Shown piece after piece: positions 25,613 through 33,875 of a stretch of 64,000 bases of DNA. The notes under the pieces are model-generated. The model worked only from the letters and a program-made list of their open reading frames with translations, did no database searches and was not told the DNA's origin. Numbering within the stretch: position 1 is the first letter of the stretch; each line of letters begins with the position of its first letter. A program made the position numbers and the translations under genes. The stretch spans positions 2,294,001 to 2,358,000 of the forward strand of contig NZ_SNXU01000001.1 in assembly GCF_004362515.1 (NCBI RefSeq), in the 5' to 3' direction. The stretch is from Actinokineospora alba. GTDB taxonomy: Bacteria > Actinomycetota > Actinomycetes > Mycobacteriales > Pseudonocardiaceae.

Positions 25613-26746
25613 GTGACAGCCGACGGACCGCCAGCGCTGGTCGAGGACTACCGGCCGGGTGATTTCCTGCTCGCCGGACCGTCGGCCACCTTGCTCGCCA
25701 CCGGTTGCCAGGCTGTCGTCACCGAACCGGACCCCGACGAACTCGCGGCCCGGGTGGGAAAGCTGCTGCTCGACACGGCCGTGCCGGTCGCCGTCGGCGT
25801 CCTCCCGTTCGACACCGACGCCCAGCCCAGGCTGGTCATCCCCGCGGCGGTCCGCCGTGGCGGCCCTGCGTCCTCGCGGCCCGCCACGCCATGGACCCAT
25901 GCGCCGCGCGTCACGCCGATTCCCGAACCCGCGGCCTACGTGCACGCCGTCGAGCAGGTCGTCCGCAGGCTGCGGAGTGATTCTGACCTGCGCAAAGTCG
26001 TCTTGGCGCGAGCCATCGAGCTCGAATTCGACGACGCCGTCGACATCGCCCGCCTGCTTCCCGGCCTCGCCGCGGCCAACCCGATCGGCTTCACCTACGC
26101 CGCCGACCTCGGTCCTGTTCTGGGTGGCCGCGCTCTCCTGGGCGCGAGCCCCGAACTGCTGCTCCGCCGCACCGGCGACCAGGTCGTGTCCAACCCCCTG
26201 GCCGGGTCGGTTCCCCGGGGTATCGACGCGGTCGCCGACGAAAAGGTCGCGGCCGCGCTGCTGGCCTCGGCCAAGGACCAGGGCGAACACCGTGTGGTCG
26301 TGGAGGCCGTGGTCGAGGTGCTGCGGCCCTTCTGCAGGCGGCTGACCGTCCCGGCGACACCGTCGCTGGTCAAGACGCCGACCGTGTGGCACCTGTCGAC
26401 TCGCATCACCGGTGAGCTCATCGACCCGGACGTGTCGGCGCTGCGGCTGGCCGCGGCCCTGCACCCGACGCCCGCCGTCTGTGGGACGCCGACCGCGGCG
26501 GCCCGTGCGGTCATCGCCGAACACGAGCCGTTCGACCGCGGTTTCTACAGTGGCGTGGTCGGCTGGTGCGACGCCGCGGGCGACGGCGAGTGGGTCGTGG
26601 CCATCCGCTGCGCGGAGGTCGAGGCGGCTCGGATGCGGCTGTTCGCGGGGGCGGGGATCATGCCGGACTCCGTGCCCGCCGCGGAACTGGCCGAGACCGA
26701 CGCCAAGTTCCGCACGCTGCTGGCCGCGCTCGGCGTGACCCTCTGA
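25613..26746 (+). CDS. Isochorismate synthase
   Basis: A 377-aa chorismate-utilising enzyme of the EntC/DhbC/MenF group, converting chorismate to isochorismate for salicylate, 2,3-dihydroxybenzoate or menaquinone routes. GTG 25613 is used (MTADGPPALVEDYRPGD). Family blocks include SDLRKVVLARAIEL, with the general-base lysine region; GASPELLLRRTGDQVVSNPLAGS; TVWHLSTRITGEL; HPTPAVCGTPTAAARAVIAEHEPFDRGFYSG; and FAGAGIMPDSVPAAELAETDAKF. No partner menaquinone, salicylate or siderophore gene is visible in the window, so the pathway is open. Confidence 0.9.
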   Translation: MTADGPPALVEDYRPGDFLLAGPSATLLATGCQAVVTEPDPDELAARVGKLLLDTAVPVAVGVLPFDTDAQPRLVIPAAVRRGGPASSRPATPWTHAPRVTPIPEPAAYVHAVEQVVRRLRSDSDLRKVVLARAIELEFDDAVDIARLLPGLAAANPIGFTYAADLGPVLGGRALLGASPELLLRRTGDQVVSNPLAGSVPRGIDAVADEKVAAALLASAKDQGEHRVVVEAVVEVLRPFCRRLTVPATPSLVKTPTVWHLSTRITGELIDPDVSALRLAAALHPTPAVCGTPTAAARAVIAEHEPFDRGFYSGVVGWCDAAGDGEWVVAIRCAEVEAARMRLFAGAGIMPDSVPAAELAETDAKFRTLLAALGVTL

Positions 26747-26878
26747 CCTGCGAAGATCATCGCGTAACCGGTCCCGAACGGCGTCGTTGAACCCGATGAC
26801 GCCCGCGGTCACGAATTGGTACCCGTGGGTAATCTGAACTTCGTTCGGTATTCATAACGGCCGGCGAAGGCTACAGTC

Positions 26879-28093
26879 GTGCCCGTGGGAGCCCCGACGT
26901 TAGCGTCGCCGCTGCCTCCCGAGCTGCTCGATTTGGCGCGACAGCTGCTGGCGAGGCTGCCGGAACTTGCCTCCGAACTGGCCGCCCTCCTCAGTGAGAA
27001 AGAGGAGTTCTACCGCCGGGTGAACGTCACCGCGCCCGACGAACTGCGCAAGGTGTGCGAGGTCAACCTGCGCAACGCCTTCACCGCGTTCATCGAGGGC
27101 AGGGACGCCTCCGTCGAGGCCGTCCGCAAGACCGGGCTCGCGCAGGCCAAGCAGGGTATTCCGCTCTCGGCGGTGCTGCGCGCGTTCCGGATCGCGGGCA
27201 CCTTCACCTACGAGACGCTGATGGAGCGGGCCATCCCGCCCGGCATCATCACCCCGGAACAGCTGCTGCCGGTCAGCACGACCGTGTGGCGCATCATCGA
27301 CAGCTATTCGGCGGTCATCACCGCCGCCTACAGCGAGTTCGAGGCGCACTCGGCGCGCTACGACGAGAAGGCCCGGCTTGGGCTCATCGACGGGCTGCTC
27401 GACGGCCGGTTCACCAAGCAGGCCGAGCTGGACGACGCGGCGAAGGCGCTGAACCTGCCGCAGGCGGGGACGTTCGTGGTCGTGTTCAGCGACCGGACCC
27501 CCGGCGCCGAGCGGTCCGCCGCGCTGGTCGACCCCCGGCGATGGCGGATGGTGTGGCGCAGCCTGCCCGAAGCCGAGATCGGCATCGTCGCCGTCGAGCG
27601 GGCCACCGACCTGCGGGCGCTGCGCGAAGCCCTCGACAGCTCGGGTCACGGCATCGGCATGAGCCCACCCGTGTCCGGGCTGCGGCGGATCCCGGCGGCG
27701 CTGCGCCGCGCGCGGATCGCCCGGCGCTGCCTGGCCGCGGGTGAGACCGGTGTTGTCGGGTTCGGCGACCAGCCGCTCACCACGCTGGTCGCGGGCAGCC
27801 GCGAACTGGCCAGGGAACTGGCCCGCGAGGTGCTTTCCGGAGTGCTGGAGCTGCCGAAGGCGGAGCAGGACGTGCTCCTCAAGACGCTGCACGCCTGGTA
27901 CGCCGAGGGTGGCTCGGCGAAATCGACCGCGGCCCGGCTTTTCGTCCATCCGAATACCGTGCGCTACCGCATTCGCCGGATTCAGGAGCTCACCAAGCGT
28001 GACCTCGCCGACCCGCGCAGCATCGCTGAGCTTTACGCCTCGGTGGAGACCGCCCGGCTCGATCCGACACTTGGCGCAGCGGCTGACGCCTGA
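26879..28093 (+). CDS. PucR/CdaR-type helix-turn-helix regulator
   Basis: A 404-aa regulator. An N-terminal helical sensor-like domain (about 1-170, RsbR/RsbT-coantagonist-like) is followed by a GGDEF-like central domain (about 175-310) and a C-terminal PucR HTH_30 (about 335-395: LLKTLHAWYAEGGSAKSTAARL, then VHPNTVRYRIRRIQELT). GTG at 26879 is used; a GTG two codons later is equivalent. It faces no obvious target gene. The length and layout match the large actinobacterial PucR group, whose ligands are mostly unknown. Confidence 0.87.
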   Translation: MPVGAPTLASPLPPELLDLARQLLARLPELASELAALLSEKEEFYRRVNVTAPDELRKVCEVNLRNAFTAFIEGRDASVEAVRKTGLAQAKQGIPLSAVLRAFRIAGTFTYETLMERAIPPGIITPEQLLPVSTTVWRIIDSYSAVITAAYSEFEAHSARYDEKARLGLIDGLLDGRFTKQAELDDAAKALNLPQAGTFVVVFSDRTPGAERSAALVDPRRWRMVWRSLPEAEIGIVAVERATDLRALREALDSSGHGIGMSPPVSGLRRIPAALRRARIARRCLAAGETGVVGFGDQPLTTLVAGSRELARELAREVLSGVLELPKAEQDVLLKTLHAWYAEGGSAKSTAARLFVHPNTVRYRIRRIQELTKRDLADPRSIAELYASVETARLDPTLGAAADA

Positions 28094-28471
28094 ACGGTCC
28101 AGACCATTCGTCGGTAAATCACTTTGCGCGATGCGCTGAATTCGCACTGTACGCGCGCGCCGTCGGCTCGACCCGTGCTCGGGTCAACGATTTGCGATGA
28201 AACGCGTTGTGCCGTCTTGTTCCGTGCAACAGTCTTGTTTGTAGATATAGGCCATTTAGTCCAACCGAATTGGACTGAATGGCCTTATCCGACTGACCTG
28301 AATCAACCTTCGACTCCTACTGTGACCCCCGTCACCAAATTGACCTGGCGGGTGCGGCACTACCGTTGGGTAACTTCGCGGCGGATGTGACCCCGGTCTC
28401 ACTCTAGGAGGACCTTTGCGAGCCGTTCCCGGTTCAACCAGGCGCTCCATGGCCAACTCGGGGGATGCCCG
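28094..28471. other. 378-bp interval with lower GC content
   Basis: A stretch of noticeably lower GC between the PucR and GT2 genes. It holds a strong hairpin (28250-28284), a TTGACC hexamer near 28340 that could be a promoter -35 element, and a short ORF (28416-28475) coupled to the GT2 start. No other gene is seen. Confidence 0.5.
28250..28284. terminator. Strong hairpin downstream of PucR-type gene
   Basis: A 15-nt stem (28250-28264 paired with 28270-28284; arms begin GGCCATT and end AATGGCC, with one T-G pair) around a 5-nt CCGAA loop, in a local AT-richer patch. It is 157 nt after the upstream stop. It could be a terminator or a small palindromic repeat. Confidence 0.5.
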
Positions 28472-28475
28472 ATGA
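28416..28475 (+). CDS. Possible short leader ORF coupled to GT2 gene
   Basis: TTG at 28416 lies 4 nt after AGGAGG and opens a 19-codon ORF, MRAVPGSTRRSMANSGDAR, whose TGA overlaps the ATG of the glycosyltransferase gene (ATGA). The context AGGAGGACC-TTTGCG is almost the same as the start of the DUF3068 gene at 30779 (AGGAGGACCCTTTGCG), which supports real translation. It may serve to couple translation. Function unknown. Confidence 0.4.
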   Translation: MRAVPGSTRRSMANSGDAR

Positions 28476-29239
28476 CGACCCTGCTCTCAGTCGTCGTGCC
28501 GGTCCTCAACGAGGAACGGCGTCTCCCCGCCACCCTGGTCGGCCTGGCCTACGCGCTGCGCGGATTCTCCCGTCGCACCGAGATCGTCGTGGTCGACAAC
28601 GGCAGCACCGATCGCAGCGCCGAGATCGTGCGCGCTCACCGTGCCGGGCCGGTGCCGATCCGGATCATCGACTGCGCCGAGCGCGGCAAGGGTGCCGCCG
28701 TCCGCGCGGGCGTGCTCGCGACCGACAGCGCCTTCGTCGGGTTCTGCGACGCCGACCTGGCCACCAACATGGACGCGCTGACGCCGACGCTGGACTGTCT
28801 CTATGGGGGCGTCAATGTCGTGGTCGGGTCGCGTGCGCACCCGATGTCGGACGTCCGCGCCCGGCACAGCATGGTCCGGCAGGTCGGCGCGTGGGCGTTC
28901 CGGCGCGCGGTCGGCTCGCTGGTGCCCAACGTCGGCGACACCCAGTGCGGCTTCAAGTTCTTCGACCGGGACACCGCGGAAAGGATCTTCCTTCCGCTGC
29001 GCACCACCGGTTTCGCGTTCGACGTCGAGCTGCTCGCCCGGGCCCGGCGCTCCGGCGCGGTGATCGCCGAGCTGCCGGTCCGCTGGACCGACGTTCCCGG
29101 TTCGACGTTCAGCCCGATGCGCGACGGCTACCGCAGTTTCGCCGCTCTGCGCGAGATCCGGGAGCTGCTCGACCGTGAGGCGCGCGTTCCCGTGCGCCGG
29201 GTCATCACCGCCGACGCGGCGATCGCGGAGGTCGCTTAG
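28472..29239 (+). CDS. GT2-family glycosyltransferase (polyprenyl-phosphate sugar type)
   Basis: A 255-aa inverting GT-A glycosyltransferase of the dolichyl/polyprenyl-phosphate glycosyltransferase type. The N-terminus LLSVVVPVLNEERRLPATL is the nucleotide-binding strand; VVDNGSTDRSAEIV, the DXD-like motif GFCDADLATNM near residue 90, and the later TQCGFKFFDRDTAERIF and FDVELLARAR are typical of Dpm1/Alg5-like enzymes. It has no C-terminal membrane domain, so it is peripheral. It is the first gene of an apparent envelope glycan operon and is followed without a gap by the GT4 gene. Confidence 0.88.
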   Translation: MTTLLSVVVPVLNEERRLPATLVGLAYALRGFSRRTEIVVVDNGSTDRSAEIVRAHRAGPVPIRIIDCAERGKGAAVRAGVLATDSAFVGFCDADLATNMDALTPTLDCLYGGVNVVVGSRAHPMSDVRARHSMVRQVGAWAFRRAVGSLVPNVGDTQCGFKFFDRDTAERIFLPLRTTGFAFDVELLARARRSGAVIAELPVRWTDVPGSTFSPMRDGYRSFAALREIRELLDREARVPVRRVITADAAIAEVA

Positions 29240-30637
29240 GTGGCTGACGCGCTCAAGTCCTTGCGCGGTGCGCGGGTCGTGGTCGTCAACTGGCGCGACC
29301 GCGGGCACGGTCTCGCGGGCGGGGCCGAGGAGTACGCCGTGCGGGTCGCCGAGGCGATGGCCCGCGCGGGCGCGTCGGTCACCTTCCTGACCGCCCGCGA
29401 CGAGGGGCAGACCCCGGGCGAGCACTCCGACACGCTCACCACAGTGCGCCGCGGCGGGCAGTGGACGGTCTACCTGTGGGCGCTGCTGTGGTTGCTGCGC
29501 AACCGAAGGCGGGTCGACGTGGTGGTCGACTGCCAGAACGGCATCCCGTTCTTCAGCCCGCTGGTTCTCCCAAGGCGCACCCGGGTCGTGCTGCTGATGC
29601 ACCACGTCCACGACGCGCAGTTCGCCGTGCACTTCCCGCCGTGGCTGGCCGCGGTCGGCCGGTGGCTGGAAGGTCCGGCCGCCCGCCGGGTCTACCGCGA
29701 CGCCGTCACGGTCGCGGTGTCGCCGTCGACCGTGCACGCGATGCGCGCCCGGCTCGGCTGGACCGGACCGGTGTACGTGGTGCCCAACGGAATGGACCAG
29801 GCGCCGAAGTCACGGGTCGAGCGCGAACCCGAACCGACGCTGGTGTGTCTGGGCAGGCTGGTGACGCACAAGCGCGTCGACCGTCTCATCAGGACAGTCG
29901 AGGAGCTCGCCGAGCGCTGGCCGACGCTGAAGCTGCACATCGTCGGTGGTGGGCCGGAAGAGCAGGCCCTGCGGGCGCTCGCCGCCCGCCTCGACGGCGC
30001 CGTCGAAGTGCACGGGTACGTCGACAGCGCCACGAAATCGGCTCTGCTGGGCCGTTCCTGGCTCAACGTCACCCTGTCGGACGGCGAGGGCTGGGGACTG
30101 GCGGTGGTCGAGGCGGCCGCGCACGGCGTGCCCACGCTCTGCCGCGACGTCGACGGGCTGCGCGACTCGGTGCGCCACGGCGACACGGGCTGGCTCGTCC
30201 CGAACGGCGCGGACCTCGCCCAAGCCGTCGACCGGGTGCTCACCGATCTCGCCGATCCGGCCCGCGCCGAGGCGGTGGCCAAGGCGTGTCAGGACTGGGC
30301 GACCAGGTTCGACTGGGCCGCGACCGGAGAGCGATTCACCGCTCTCGTGGCCGCATTGCGCGCCGGTTTGAAGATCGGCGAATGGCAGCCGGGAATGCCT
30401 GAGGCGATCATCGCGGAATTTCCCGCCGACACCGAACCGCATCAGCCGACCTCGGTCGGAACGCGGTCCGGGGCAGCCGGAGTCGACCAGTGGACATTGG
30501 TCGAGCAATGCCATGGCGGCGACCTGCTCGCCGAGCTCGAACGTGCTGGTCGGGCTGGTGTGACGGTCCGGGCGGCGGCCGACGCGGAGCGACTGCTCGG
30601 CGGATCTCTGCGAAATCCGCGGGAAGGTGCGACATGA
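29240..30637 (+). CDS. GT4-family glycosyltransferase
   Basis: A 465-aa retaining GT-B glycosyltransferase. The N-terminal domain holds GLAGGAEEYAVRVAEAMARAG, and the C-terminal GT4 domain has YVVPNGMDQAPK, LVCLGRLVTHKRVDRLI, HIVGGGPEEQAL, and VTLSDGEGWGLAVVEAAAHGVP, with the EX7E-like acid pair near residues 280-290. It uses GTG at 29240, right after the TAG of the GT2 gene. About 70 C-terminal residues are an extra domain of unknown role. It probably elongates a cell-envelope or secreted glycan; the sugars are unknown. Confidence 0.88.
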   Translation: MADALKSLRGARVVVVNWRDRGHGLAGGAEEYAVRVAEAMARAGASVTFLTARDEGQTPGEHSDTLTTVRRGGQWTVYLWALLWLLRNRRRVDVVVDCQNGIPFFSPLVLPRRTRVVLLMHHVHDAQFAVHFPPWLAAVGRWLEGPAARRVYRDAVTVAVSPSTVHAMRARLGWTGPVYVVPNGMDQAPKSRVEREPEPTLVCLGRLVTHKRVDRLIRTVEELAERWPTLKLHIVGGGPEEQALRALAARLDGAVEVHGYVDSATKSALLGRSWLNVTLSDGEGWGLAVVEAAAHGVPTLCRDVDGLRDSVRHGDTGWLVPNGADLAQAVDRVLTDLADPARAEAVAKACQDWATRFDWAATGERFTALVAALRAGLKIGEWQPGMPEAIIAEFPADTEPHQPTSVGTRSGAAGVDQWTLVEQCHGGDLLAELERAGRAGVTVRAAADAERLLGGSLRNPREGAT

Positions 30638-30778
30638 GGCCCGGAACGTAACGGATTGGCCGGATCGGCCATTCAGCAGTGTCGCGAACAGCCTTCCACG
30701 ACGTACATTCCGCAGGTATTACCGCCGAGTAAGAAATAGTTGTCGACCGTTTCACGGTCAGGAATACAGGAGGACCCT

Positions 30779-31819
30779 TTGCGTCGCGTCATCACCTTCG
30801 TCCTGCTCGGTCTGGGGGTGTTCGCGGTTGCCACCGGCCTGTTGCTGAAGCTCTACGCCTACCCCAGGCTGGCCAAGGTTCCGCACAACATCGACGCCAA
30901 ATCCGTCGCGCAGGGAAGTGGCATCACCGCGCTCATCTACGTGCCCAACGGCTCGTCCGTGAAGCCTGAGATCCGCGAGAACCTGAGCCTGACCTCGACC
31001 ACGAAGGTCACCGGCGACCTCAGCCAGCCGGAGGTCACGCGCGACGGCGACGTCACCTCATGGGTCGAGTCGTCCATCGTCAAGGACGACGCGAGCAAGC
31101 TGACGGTCACCGCGGGCCTGCGCCGGATCTGCCTGGACCGGCACACCGGCGAAGCCGTCGTGCCGTGCGAAGGCCAGTACTACGAGGATGAACTCGACAA
31201 GCGCGTCACCGCGGGCCGCGGGGACCTGCAGCAGCCGGGGCTGAACTTCAAGTTCCCGTTCGGCACCGAGCAGCGCACGTACAAGTGGTACGACACCGAG
31301 GTCAAGGAGGCTGTCGACGCGAAGTTCGAAGGCGTCGAACAGATCAAGGGCCTTGAGGTCTACCGGTTCGCACTGAGCGTGCCGCCGACGAAGATCTCCG
31401 AGCGCGAGGTCCCCGGCAGCCTGATCGGCCGCGACGGCGAGCCCAAGGTGAAGGTCGACCTGTACTACGAGGCCAGCCGCACCCTGTGGGTCGAGCCGAC
31501 GACCGGCGCGATCGTCTCCGGTCGTCAGGACGGCAAGCAGGAACTGCGCACGCCGGATCAGCAGGCGGGCGAAGGCACCTACGTGTTCAACGGGACGCTG
31601 CAGCTCAACGACGAGACGGTCAGCAAGAACGCGGCGGAGGCAGAGAAGAACCTGTCCAAGCTGTTCGCGATCACGACGCTGCCGACGATCCTGTGGATCT
31701 CCGGCGCCGTGCTCATCCTGGTCGCGCTGGCGATGCTGTTGCTCGCCCGCGGCCCGCAACCGGCTCGCGGGCTCGGCAACCCGCCGACCCGGCGGCAGGG
31801 CGTCGGCGCGGGAGTCTGA
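30779..31819 (+). CDS. DUF3068 (PorA-like) membrane-anchored protein
   Basis: A 346-aa DUF3068 protein. TTG at 30779 follows AGGAGG by 5 nt and gives LRRVITFVLLGLGVFAVATGLLLKLYAYPRLAKVP, the family N-terminal transmembrane helix and APRLAKVP-like motif. A large extracytoplasmic domain (about 40-305) contains VNFKFPFGTEQRTYKWYD-like sequence (GLNFKFPFGTEQRTYKWYD), and a second helix near 312-335 anchors the C-terminus. The family is limited to actinobacteria and is linked to the envelope; the molecular role is unknown. Confidence 0.88.
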   Translation: MRRVITFVLLGLGVFAVATGLLLKLYAYPRLAKVPHNIDAKSVAQGSGITALIYVPNGSSVKPEIRENLSLTSTTKVTGDLSQPEVTRDGDVTSWVESSIVKDDASKLTVTAGLRRICLDRHTGEAVVPCEGQYYEDELDKRVTAGRGDLQQPGLNFKFPFGTEQRTYKWYDTEVKEAVDAKFEGVEQIKGLEVYRFALSVPPTKISEREVPGSLIGRDGEPKVKVDLYYEASRTLWVEPTTGAIVSGRQDGKQELRTPDQQAGEGTYVFNGTLQLNDETVSKNAAEAEKNLSKLFAITTLPTILWISGAVLILVALAMLLLARGPQPARGLGNPPTRRQGVGAGV

Positions 31820-31828
31820 AAAGGACGG

Positions 31829-31855
31829 ACGGGGACGCCCCTCAGGCGTCCCCGT
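31829..31855. terminator. Bidirectional terminator
   Basis: Perfect 11-bp stem ACGGGGACGCC / GGCGTCCCCGT with a 5-nt loop and a TTCTTT tail on the plus strand, between the DUF3068 gene and the convergent methyltransferase gene. The stem overlaps the last codons of the methyltransferase gene. Confidence 0.75.
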
Positions 31856-32588
31856 TCTTTCGCAGGACGAGCACCAGGTTCCAGGACGCGACCTCACGCA
31901 GGCCGGGCACGCGCACGATCCACGTCGCCCACGACGGGTGGTAGCGGGGGAACGCCCGGACCAGCGTCGCCTCCTCGCACTGCTTCGCCCACTTGATCGC
32001 CGCGCCGATGGAGAATGCGAACAGGCTCTCGCCGAACTTGTTCTTGGGCTCTTCGCCATTCTTCTCGGTGAATCGGCGGCGCGCGTAATGTCCGCCGAGG
32101 AAATGCCAAGGCGACGTCTCATGGCCACCCCATGGCGAATACCACGGGGTGAACGACATGAAGACCGTGCCGCCGGGCTTGGTCACCCGGACCATCTCGT
32201 CGAGCATCACGTGCGGCGTCGGGACGTGTTCGAGGACATTGGACGAATAGCAGATGTCGACCGACCCGGTGCGCACCGGCAACTCGGTGCCGCTGGCCCG
32301 GATCATGTTCTCACCATGCTGCCCACGTGCGGAAAGTTCGCCGACGTCGGGGTCGAGACCCAGGTAGTGGGCGCCCGCGGCGCGGAAGGCGTCGGAGAAG
32401 TAGCCCGGCCCGCCGCCCACGTCGAGGATGATCCTGCCGTCGAGATCGGCGTAGGAGTTCACCTGGCGGGCGGAATCCTCGGCGAGCGTCTGATAGAAGG
32501 TGTCGCGGTCGGTCTGTTCATTTCGGAATGCCTTGAACAGGCGCACGGACCGGTCCAGCGTCGCGGAGAACGGGAGGGTGTTCGTCAT
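31842..32588 (-). CDS. SAM-dependent methyltransferase
   Basis: A 248-aa class I methyltransferase. Motif I is ILDVGGGPGYFSDAFRAAG near residue 54, with an acidic motif II in YLGLDPDVGEL and motif IV-like DICYSSNVLEHVPTP near residue 115. The last third is extended with aromatic and basic residues (WYSPWGGHETSPWHFLGGHYARRRF), which may bind a lipid or glycan substrate. ATG 32588 is preceded by AAGGA. It lies between envelope genes, so a sugar or lipid-linked target is plausible, but the substrate is unknown. Confidence 0.85.
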   Translation of the reverse strand: MTNTLPFSATLDRSVRLFKAFRNEQTDRDTFYQTLAEDSARQVNSYADLDGRIILDVGGGPGYFSDAFRAAGAHYLGLDPDVGELSARGQHGENMIRASGTELPVRTGSVDICYSSNVLEHVPTPHVMLDEMVRVTKPGGTVFMSFTPWYSPWGGHETSPWHFLGGHYARRRFTEKNGEEPKNKFGESLFAFSIGAAIKWAKQCEEATLVRAFPRYHPSWATWIVRVPGLREVASWNLVLVLRKNGDA

Positions 32589-32677
32589 CGATAACGACGT
32601 CCTTCGGTGCGGACCGACAATAGGCTTGATGATACCGGGAAATACCGAGAAGTAGCCAAAATCGGTTCGAGAAACCG

Positions 32678-33694
32678 TCAGTCTCCGCGCAGTTCGGTGA
32701 CCAGATCGGCCAGCAGTGTGCCCGCGGCCTCGGTGTCGAAGTCGCGGGCACGCACGCGCACGGTGATCGTCGTCGTGTCCGCCACGGTGACCGCGCCGAA
32801 CGCGACCGCGGAGCGGCCGCTCGCCGCGGGGTGGAAGGCCAGTGTGCGCACGACGTCCGAAGTGGACACGGCGCCCAGGTTGGACACCAGGAAGCTCGAT
32901 CCGAGACGGTTGGCGAGCAACCGGGTGCCCAGCGTGGTGAGCAATCCGGGAGAGTCGGGAAATTGCGGCTCCGGCGCCTGTTCGGCCAGCGCCTGACTGA
33001 TGTGCCGCTGGTCGGTGGTTTCCAGTGGCAGGCGCAGGAAAGCGCTCTCGTCGCGGGGCTCGATGTCGTTCCCGCCGCGCCGGGAGACGCCGACGGCGGC
33101 GACGAGCCGGGCCGCGCCCGCGTCGTGGCGCTGGTTCCACGCCGTCACGGCGGTGGCCGCGGCGGCGGTGAGTTTGCTTGTGCCTGCCCGAATCCGCGGT
33201 TCGTGGCGGGTCAACAGCAGCTCACCGGGCTCCTGTCCGCGCACGCTCGGCTCGACCCTCGCGGGTGGGTGGAGCAGCGCCTCGGTGACGCGGCGGGCGG
33301 CTGAACGGAGGAAGGACTCGCCCGCGGGACGGTCGGCGACACCGACCGCGCCGGAGGTCACCGGGATGTCGAGAGCCGCGCCGAGCAGGGCGAGCAGGCC
33401 GAGCCCGTCGCACGCGCCGTGATGGGCGGCGATGAGCAGCTCATGTGGGCCTACCGCGGCCCTGACCAGGGAATCATCTGGCGCGTAAGGGGTTTCCGCG
33501 AACTGGTGGCGCAGGTCGTCGAGCGACTCCGCCTCGGCCACGTCCGGTGTCGGGCCGAGGTGGGGGAAGCGGGCGCCCACCTCGTCGAGGCCGCGCCGGA
33601 CCGCCGCCGGATCGGGCTGGGAAGCCAGGTCGGCGTGCAGCAGGATGCTCCAGCTGACCGTCGGATCACCGAAGCCCGACGTGGCCGCGCCCAC
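32678..33694 (-). CDS. HXXXD-type acyltransferase (condensation-like)
   Basis: A 338-aa CoA-dependent acyltransferase-superfamily protein. The catalytic motif is HHGACDG near residue 112 (HHxxxDG), and FLVSNLGAVSTSD with later AFGAVTV suits the second half of the fold, as in PapA and condensation domains. It starts with GTG at 33694, 3 nt after the DUF2613 stop. In this arabinan-type locus a role in acylating a cell-wall glycan or lipid is suggested by position only. No carrier-protein domain is seen. Confidence 0.72.
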   Translation of the reverse strand: MGAATSGFGDPTVSWSILLHADLASQPDPAAVRRGLDEVGARFPHLGPTPDVAEAESLDDLRHQFAETPYAPDDSLVRAAVGPHELLIAAHHGACDGLGLLALLGAALDIPVTSGAVGVADRPAGESFLRSAARRVTEALLHPPARVEPSVRGQEPGELLLTRHEPRIRAGTSKLTAAAATAVTAWNQRHDAGAARLVAAVGVSRRGGNDIEPRDESAFLRLPLETTDQRHISQALAEQAPEPQFPDSPGLLTTLGTRLLANRLGSSFLVSNLGAVSTSDVVRTLAFHPAASGRSAVAFGAVTVADTTTITVRVRARDFDTEAAGTLLADLVTELRGD

Positions 33695-33697
33695 CGG

Positions 33698-33871
33698 TCA
33701 GGGGGTGCCGTAGTTGACGACGCCGTTGTCCCCGTTGCCCTTCGGCCGGTCGCGCAGGTCCAGCTTGCTCTCGCTGTCGGGGCTCGCGGCGCTGGTGACC
33801 CCGAACGTGACGCCGGTGGCCAGGCCGAGACCGACCATTACCGCCACCAGTGCTCCAACGATCTTGCCCAC
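33698..33871 (-). CDS. DUF2613 small membrane protein
   Basis: A 57-aa protein starting with GTG 33871 after GAGGAG: MGKIVGALVAVMVGLGLATG, one membrane helix or signal anchor, then a short polar tail ending VVNYGTP. The family is found beside AftD-type genes in mycobacteria (Rv0236A next to Rv0236c), and the same pairing occurs here with the 564-aa membrane glycosyltransferase-like gene, whose stop is 4 nt upstream. Function unknown. Confidence 0.85.
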   Translation of the reverse strand: MGKIVGALVAVMVGLGLATGVTFGVTSAASPDSESKLDLRDRPKGNGDNGVVNYGTP

Positions 33872-33875
33872 CTGA

